Assembly: GCF_963082655.1 (NCBI RefSeq)
Contig: NC_081552.1
Coordinates: 99,521,823-99,585,822, forward strand
Direction: 5' to 3'
DNA length: 64,000 nt
Source: Stomoxys calcitrans
Lineage: Eukaryota; Arthropoda; Insecta; Diptera; Muscidae
The notes below the pieces were generated by a model. It worked only from the letters and a program-made list of their open reading frames with translations. It was not told the origin of the DNA and searched no databases. Within the stretch, counting starts at the first letter, position 1; each line of letters opens with the position of its first letter. The position numbers and the translations under genes are program-made. Positions 57,503-64,000 of this stretch are shown here, one piece after another.

Positions 57503-58270
57503 CATTTTTATACCCTCCACCATAGGATGGAGGGTATACTAATTTCGTCATTCTGTTTGTAACTACTCGAAATATTCGTCTGAGACCCCACATAGTATAT
57601 ATATTCTTGATCGTCGCGACATTTTATGTCGATCTAGCCATGTCCGTCCGTCTATCCGTCCGTCCGTCCGTCAAAAGCACGCAAACTTTTGAAGGAGTAG
57701 AGCTAGCCGCTTGAAATTTTGCACAAATACTTCTTATTAGTGTAGGTCGGTTGGGATTGTAAATGGGCCAAATCGGTCCATGTTTCGATATAGCTGCTAT
57801 ATGAACCGATCTTGGGTCTTGACTTCTTAAGCCTACAGAGAGCGCAATTCTCTTCTGATTTGACTGAAATTTTGGTGTTTTGGTATCACTTCTAACAACT
57901 GTGCTAAGTATGGTTCAAATCGGTTCATAACCTGGTATAGCTGCCATATAAACCGATCTTGGGTCTTGACTTCTTGAGCTTTTAAAATGCGGAATTCTTA
58001 TCCGATTTGACTGAATATCAGCACATAGTGTTTTGATATCACTTCCAACAACTGTGCGAAGTATGGTCCAAATCGGTCCATACCCTGATATAGCTGCCAT
58101 ATAAACCGATCTGGGATCTTGAGTTCTTGGCCCTCTAGAGTGCGCAATTCTCATCCGATTTGGCACACAGTTTGTACAACGGCTTCTCCCATGGCCTTGA
58201 ACATACGTGTACAATATGGTCTGAATCGATCTATAGCTTTACACAGCTCCCATATAAACCGATCTCCCGA
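57503..58270 (+). mobile_element. Family A 5' half (duplicate of 54681-55445)
   Basis: TTTTTATACCCTCCACCATA, GTCCGTCTATCCGTCCGTCC and four units. It is cut at CCGATCTCCCGATTTTTTTA, where the next element's 5' end begins. Confidence 0.85.
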
Positions 58271-59284
58271 TTTTTTTATCCTCCACCATAAGATGGGGGG
58301 TATACTAATTTCGTCATTCTGTTTGTAACTACTCGAAATATTGGTCTGAGACCCCATAAAGCATATATATTTTTTATCGTCGTGACATTTTATGTCGATC
58401 TAGCCATGTCCGTCCGTCTGTCTGTCGAAAGCACGCTAACTTCCGAAGGAGTAAGGCTAGCCGCTTGAAATTTTGCACAAATACTTCTTATTAGTGTAGG
58501 TCGGTTGGTATTGTAAATGGGTCATATCGGTCCATGTTTTGATATAGCTGCCATATAAACCGATCTTGGGTCTTGACTTCTTGAGCCTCTAGAGGCAGCA
58601 ATTCTTATTCGATTGGAATGAAATTTTGCACGACGTGTTTTGTTATGATATCCAACAACTGTGGCAAGTATGGTTCAAATCGGTTCATAACCTGATATAG
58701 CTGTCATATAAACAGATCTGGGGACTTGACTTCTTGAGCTTCTAGAGGGCGTAATTCCTATCCGATTTGGCTGAAATTTTGCAAGACGTTTTTATTGTTA
58801 CTTTCAACAACTATGTCAAATAAAGTACAAGTCGGTTCACAACCTGATATAGCTGTCATATAAACCGATCTGGAATCTTGACTTCTTGAGCCTCTAGAGG
58901 TCGCAATTATTATCAGATTTGCCTGAAATTTTGTACGACGGATCCTCTCATGACCATTAACATACGTGTTTATTATGGTCTGAATCGGTCTATAGCCCGA
59001 TACAGCTCCCATATAAATCGATCTCTCTATTTTACTTCTTGAGGCCACAAAGGGCGCAATTCTTATTCGAATTAGCTGACATTTTACACAGGTCTCCAAC
59101 ATATAATTTAATTGTGGTCCAAACCGGACCATATCTTGATATCGCTCTAATGGCAGAGCAAATCTTTTCTTATATCATTTTTTTGCCTAAAAAGAGATGC
59201 CGGGAAAAGAACTCGACAAATGCGATCCATGGTGGAGGGTATATAAGATTCGGCCCGGCCGAACTTAGCGCGCTTTTACTTGTT
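58271..59284 (+). mobile_element. Family A element, complete
   Basis: 5' TTTTTTTATCCTCCACCATA, microsatellite GTCCGTCCGTCTGTCTGTC, four units. It ends GATCCATGGTGGAGGGTATA, TTCGGCCCGGCCGAA and CTTTTACTTGTT. Confidence 0.88.
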
Positions 59285-59463
59285 CTTCTTAAGCTCCGAA
59301 TCGGACTATAACTTGATATAGCTCCTCATCCTCCTCCGTCCATATTCATTATTCTTTGTTTGCCTAAAAAGAGATACTGCGTAAAGAACACGACAGATGC
59401 GATCCATGGTGGAGGGTATATAAGATTCGGCCCGGCCGAACTTACCACTCGCTCGCTTGTTCT
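59285..59463 (+). mobile_element. Family A 3'-end fragment
   Basis: Last 170 bp only: TTGCCTAAAAAGAGATACTG, CCATGGTGGAGGGTATATAA, hairpin TTCGGCCCGGCCGAA, then CTCGCTCGCTTGTT. It follows the previous element directly, 3' end after 3' end. Confidence 0.8.
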
Positions 59464-59677
59464 TTTTTCAAAGAACCGATGGGTTGTCATAACAAAGTCC
59501 AATTTTGACTGCTCTGCCTCTATCTGTACGTGTAGGAGTCTCCATTCAGTTGATCCAATTGTCAATATATGGCGTTCATTTAAATTTTAGTGTTGCTCAC
59601 TTGGAGTGGCTTAACGCCTATGACATTGATCATCATGTGGAAGTTGTCTTACCTACTAAGTAGTCATCACTTAGTCT

Positions 59678-60366
59678 TTTTATACCCTCCACCATAGGAT
59701 AGGCGATAACTAACTTTGGCATTTCATTTACAACACAGCGAAATACTGATCTAAGACTCAATAAAGCATATATATTCTTCATCGCCATGACATATCCGTT
59801 CAACCGTCTGTGTGTCTGTGGAAAGCGCGCAAACTTCCTAAGAAGTAAAGCTAAGTTCATGTTTTGATATAGCTGCGATATAAACCGATCTCGGATCTTA
59901 ATTTTTTGAGCCTCTAGATGGCGCAAATCTTATCCGATTTGGTTGAAATTGTGTATGATATGTTTTGTATGGCTTCCAACAACTTTGTTAATATGGTCGA
60001 AATCGGTTCATAACCTGGCTGAAATGATCTCTCGATTATATTTCTTAAGCCTATAGAATGCACAATATTTATCCGATTTTGCTGAAATTTTTAGAACAAC
60101 TTCTTCCTATGACCTTCAATAAGCGTGTAGTCCGAATCGGTCTATAATTTGATATAGCTCCCATATGAACCGATCTCCGGATATTACTTCTTGAGTCCCT
60201 ATAGGTCGCAAATCCTATCCGATTTGGCTGACATTTTGACAAACCAAGCATGGCTGGAAACAGTTCATAATCTGGTATGGCTCCAATAGCATGACAATTT
60301 TTATCCATTTGTTTGCCTATAAGGAGATACTGGACAAGGACTTGACAAATAAACTTTTACTTGTTT
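59678..60366 (+). mobile_element. Family A element, old
   Basis: TTTTTATACCCTCCACCATA at the 5' end, diverged units, no hairpin; it ends ACAAATAAACTTTTACTTGT. The 3' box and hairpin are deleted. Confidence 0.7.
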
Positions 60367-61549
60367 TTAATCAAATTGCCGTAATAAACGATTTTCTCTT
60401 TAATATTTTCTAAGTTTCCAGTCTACATATTTGATGCGGTGGCCCCAGTTCGTAGTAATTAAACCATGCAAAACTTTTGAACAAAACAGTTGCCCAGCAG
60501 CACGTCGTTTCGACTTGTCTATCGATGAGCTAAAAATCGATTTTATTGATGAGCTAAAAATGGGGGGGCCTTGACGTTAGGGTTTGCATCCCCTCCTATC
60601 ACTCTGAACGAATCGTCATAATTTTGGGGGTGGGGCGACCAAAACAAACAACAAATTTTGTCCACTAAGGAACAGGGATAAACTTCTCACAAATCAATGA
60701 GTGCAGTCCGATTCAAGTTTTTAAGCCCAATGATAAGGGACCTCCTTTTTATAGCCTTTTTATATATGGAGAGAAGTTTTACATGGAATAATACCTCACA
60801 AATGTTGCCCGCATTAGGAGGAGAAAACCACCGCTGAAATTTTTCTCTGATGGTCGCACCAGGATTCGAATCCAGGCGTTCAGCGTCGTAGGCGGACATG
60901 CTAACCTCTGTGCTACGGTGGCCTCCTGGGTAGAGCTACCTACATTTATTTATGTCCCTAAATTAATTAAATCACTCAGTGTTAGGTAGGTCATTATGGG
61001 CCTGTTTTGAGGTTTGGTGGTCCCCTAGATATATTACCAGAATAACGAGATCAAATTCACAGGCCCCAACCTCATATGATATTTTTAATCCCATATTGTC
61101 GTGAAAGGTCTATGCAGGCATTTGGTGGGGGCGTCTATAGGAAGGTTGTGCGCAACATCTCTCCTGTCACTTGAGCACAAATGAGAATATCGCACTCCAC
61201 TCAAAAATATCTATCGCATGGTCCCCCATTGTCTTAATAGGTCAATTAACCTATTTGAAGCGTTTAGAACATAAAGCGCTACCTGGATACTAAAACACAA
61301 ATGTTAGTGTCATACTCGTAATATACTCTCAAATACCTTTCTTTTGAATCCCACATAGTCATAATAGGTTAGTATACCCATTTGGGGGACTTTTAAGGAG
61401 GGAAGGATCCCCAATTACTTGGACCCCATTTTTATGTCATATTCGTAATCGACTCCCTTTCATTTGAGTCTCATACTGATATGTACGTCTAATATGTCTG
61501 TTTGGGGGAGTTTTGGGGACAAGGCGGTCCCCTGATTATTTGAACCCCG
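60367..61549 (+). repeat. Family C-linked segment, paralogue of 20640-21715
   Basis: Collinear with 20640-21715 (AAAACTTTTGAACAAAA, CTTGTCTATCGATGAGCTAA, ACATTTATTTATGTCCCTAA, CACTTGAGCACAAAT). It is split by a SINE at 60662-60926. Confidence 0.72.
60662..60926 (-). mobile_element. SINE, nearly full, inverted
   Basis: On the minus strand GGAGGCCACCGTAGCACAGA (A-box region) and GGATTCGAATCCTGG (B box) are well kept. Part of the body (CGAACGGCGTGCCGCAGTGC) is deleted and replaced by TATATAAAAAGG. The tail ends CCTTAGTGG. Confidence 0.9.
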
Positions 61550-62420
61550 TTTTTATACCCTCCACCATAGGATGGGGGGTATACTAATTTCGTCATTCTG
61601 TTTGTAACTACTCGAAATATTCGTCTGAGACCCCATAAAGTATATATATTCTTGATAGTCGCAATATTTTATGTCGATCTAGCCGTGTCCGTCCGTCTGT
61701 CCGTCCGTCCGTCTGTCTGTCGAAAGCACGCGAACTTCCGAAGAAGTAAAGCTAGCAGCTTGAAATTTTGCACGAATACTTTTTATTAGTGTAGGTCGGT
61801 TGGTATTGTAAATGGGCCATATCGGTCCATGTTTTCATATAGCTGCCATATAAACCGATCTTTGGTCTTGACTTCTTCAACCTCTAGAGGCCGCAATTCT
61901 TATTCGATTGGAATGAAATTTTGCACGACGTGTTTTGTTATGATATCCAACAACTGTGCCAAGTATGATTCTAATCAGTTCATAACCTGATATAGCTGTC
62001 ATATAAACCGATCTTGGATCTTGTCTTGAGCCGTGAGAGGGCGGAATTCTGATCCGATTTGGCTGAAATTTTGTACGACGGATCCTCTCATGACCATCAA
62101 CATACGTGTTTATTATGGTCTGAATCGGTCTATAGCCCGATACAACTCCCATATTTATCGATCTCTCTATTTCATATCTTGAGCCCCCAAAGGACGCAAT
62201 TCTTATTCGAATTGGCTGACATTTTACACAGGTTTCCAACGAATAATTTAATTGTGGTCTAAACCGGATCATATCTTGATATCGCTCTAATAGCAGAGCA
62301 AACCTTTTCTTATATCATTTTTTGCCTAAGAAGAGATGCCGGGAAAAGAACTCGACAAATGCGCTCCATGGTGGAGGGTATATAAGATGCCCGGCCGAAC
62401 TTTGCACGCTTTTACTTGTT
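61550..62420 (+). mobile_element. Family A element, complete
   Basis: TTTTTATACCCTCCACCATA, GTCCGTCCGTCTGTCTGTC, about three units, GCTCCATGGTGGAGGGTATA, a shortened hairpin (TGCCCGGCCGAAC) and CTTTTACTTGTT. Confidence 0.88.
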
Positions 62421-63353
62421 AATACCAAATTCGTATTCTTTCTCCAATACGGTTCATTTTATACCAATATTGTTCCTATCCGTCAACTTTGGTTGAAGGT
62501 CTGCCCCCTTCAGATATCAACAAATTATATAGCCTACTAGCCGAACCGGGCTCGCTTCGCTGCGCCTTCTTTAACTATCTAATGTACTTTTAGGGTGAGG
62601 ACACTTCGCCCTGAATGTAGATATCGAATTCGTGCCACTGTTGCCAATATCCGCTAAAAGCCTACGTTCGAATTCTGACAAGAACACCGAAAAAAGTTTA
62701 AAGAGGTGGTTATCCTCTTAATGCTAGCGAAATTTTGCGAGGTTCCAAGCCATGCATGGTCGTGTAAATTCTTCCCAAAAAAGGTGTCGCACTGCCGCAC
62801 GCAGTTCCGACTTGGTTATAAAAAATGTCCTTTATCATTGAGTTTAAACTTGAATCGGAAAGGACTCGTTGATGTGCAAAATTTTGCTCCATTTCCGAAT
62901 GCCTTTCTTTGACTCCTATATTATTTGTTTACGGATTAGTTAGGGGATTGGATGGCCATCCAAACACATGACCCTTAAAGTAAATATAAGATTCGTGATC
63001 CACTTTCAAATGCATTTTGAAGGCCCCATATTGGCATGATCGGTAAATAATTTCTGTTTGAGGGTGGAGTGAACCCCAGGGTCTTTGTCCCAAAAATGAG
63101 TATCAATTTTGTACTCATTTCCCAAATTGCTTTTTATAGGCTATTTGGGGGCCAAACACATGGCTCTTCAAATGAATATCAAATTCGTTTGAGCGCTTTA
63201 TTGTCGTGTTTGGTCTATACTTCAATTTGCCAGGTATTTTGGGTAGCCCTCGAGGCACCCGACCCCAACAATAAAAATCATATTTTGTTTTAGCCGACTG
63301 TAAAAGGGCATACAAATTTCGAACGAATCGCATTACCAATCTCCGAGATCAGA
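62421..63353 (+). repeat. Family C block with worn SINE inside
   Basis: Family C end CCGAACCGGGCTCGCTTCGC at 62542-62562, and units with TTGAAGGCCCCATATTGGCA further right. A degenerate SINE occupies 62640-62898. Confidence 0.6.
62640..62898 (+). mobile_element. SINE, degenerate
   Basis: Damaged B-box region (CGTTCGAATTCTGAC), GAGGTGGTTATCCTCTTAATGC-like body, AGGTGTCGCACTGCCGCACG, TTATCATTGAGTTTAAACTT and TGCAAAATTTTGC near the tail. It is clearly the same family but the oldest copy here. Confidence 0.82.
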
Positions 63354-64000
63354 TTTTTATACCCACCACCGAAGGATGGGGGTATATTCATTTTGTCATT
63401 CCGTTTGCAACACATCGAAATATCCATTTCGACCCTATAAAGTATATATATTCTTGACCAGCGTAAAAATCTAAGACGATCTAGACATGTCCGTTCGTCT
63501 GTGCGTCTATCCGTCTGTCTGTTGGAATCACGCTACAGCCTTTAAAAATTGAGATATTGAGCTGAAACTTTGCACAGATTCTTTTTTTGTCCATAAGCAG
63601 GTTAAGTTCGAAGATGGGCTATATCGGACTATATCTTGATATAGCCCCCATATAGATCCATCCGCCGATTTAGGGTCTTAGGCCCATAAAACCCCCATTT
63701 ATTATCCGATTTGGATTAAATTTGGGACAGTGTGTTGCGTAAGATCCTTCGGTATATTTCGTTAATGTGGCCCAGATCGGTCCAGATTTGGTTATAGCTG
63801 CCATATAGACCGATCCTCCGATTTGGGGTCTTAGGCCCGCAAAAGCAACATTTATTATCCGATTTTGACGAAATTTGGGACAGTGAGCTGTGTTAGGCCC
63901 TTCGACATCCTTCGTCAATTTGGCCCAGATCGGTCCAGATATGGATATAGCTGTCATATAGACTGATCCTCCGATTTGGGGTCCAAGGCCCATAAAAGCC
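63354..64000 (+). mobile_element. Family B element, runs off the window
   Basis: 5' end TTTTTATACCCACCACCGAA, microsatellite GTCCGTTCGTCTGTGCGTCT, CTTTGCACAGATTCTTTTTT and the spacer CCATAAGCAGGTTAAGTTCG, then units with CGATTT.GGGTCTTAGGCCC. The 3' end lies beyond 64000. Confidence 0.88.

Larger units (their letters stand above)
55537..58361 (+). repeat. Tandem duplication, unit 2 with an extra element
   Basis: 55537-56283 equals 53914-54660. 57486-58361 equals 54663-55537. Between them lies a complete family A element. The copy then continues past the breakpoint into the rest of the family A element at 58271. The near identity means either a very recent event or two haplotypes placed in tandem by assembly. 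Confidence 0.9.

Overview
The window looks like intergenic, transposon-rich DNA from a calyptrate (probably muscid, Stomoxys- or Musca-like) fly. The evidence is AT-rich sequence, one insect cuticular-protein gene with a TATA/Inr promoter and a 57-bp intron, and dense dipteran mobile elements. I can support only one host gene (1602-2502). Almost everything else is nested repeats, many cut by other repeats. Species assignment is inference.

The standout is a complete Transib (RAG1-related) DNA transposon at 22143-27491. It has one uninterrupted 680-aa transposase gene (23970-26012). Two inverted repeats of 1,431 bp each look identical by eye. They start with CACAGTG, the heptamer of vertebrate V(D)J recombination signals. 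The element is flanked by a 5-bp target duplication CGCTG. Residues D271, D385 and E596, with C401/C404 and H573/H578, line up in order and spacing with the RAG1 catalytic and zinc-binding residues. A badly decayed relic of the same inverted repeat lies at 1-835 and is split by a SINE.

The bulk of the window is two related repeat families, called A and B here. Both have a 5' end TTTTTATACCC(T/A)CCACC, a GTCC/GTCT-rich microsatellite, and a central tandem array whose units are exactly 153 bp in most intervals. Both end 3' with a box like ATGGTGGAGGGTATA, a TTCGGCC/GGCCGAA hairpin and a terminal CTTGTT. This architecture fits non-autonomous Helentron-type elements (DINE-1/HINE, especially the tandem-repeat type called DINE-TR1 in Drosophila). 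Filled and empty sites inside the window show insertion into T-runs without a clear target duplication. Family A: 9072-11443, 11659-12626, 12765-13252, 13269-17334 (interrupted), 18592-19901, 43880-44486, 44882-46052, 48396-50961, 54681-60366, 61550-62420. Family B: 5344-6115, 18078-18465, 28000-28660, 29248-30720, 36703-37870, 39859-41374, 43131-43350, 51098-51861, 63354-64000. Family C, degenerate units of about 100-120 bp with an (AAAC)n end, fills 6590-8270, 17335-18050, 19902-21715, 51862-54660, 60367-61549 and 62421-63353.

Other residents: a tRNA-derived SINE (seven copies, one with a 10-bp target duplication); a broken mariner at 10376-11402 and its 226-bp deletion derivative at 42725-42950; a Tc1-like relic at 38400-39200; a jockey-type LINE at 13596-16990 with stops and frameshifts; fragments of other LINEs; palindromic MITEs at 32.1-35.5 kb; and a recent tandem duplication at 53914-58361 in which one unit carries an extra family A insertion. 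The elements have no joint function. They record successive insertions: family A/B background, then LINE, mariner, SINE and Transib insertions into it, then the duplication. Stretches 8500-9060, 27500-28000, 30730-32100, 37880-38390, 41375-42290 and 46270-48240 show nothing I recognise.
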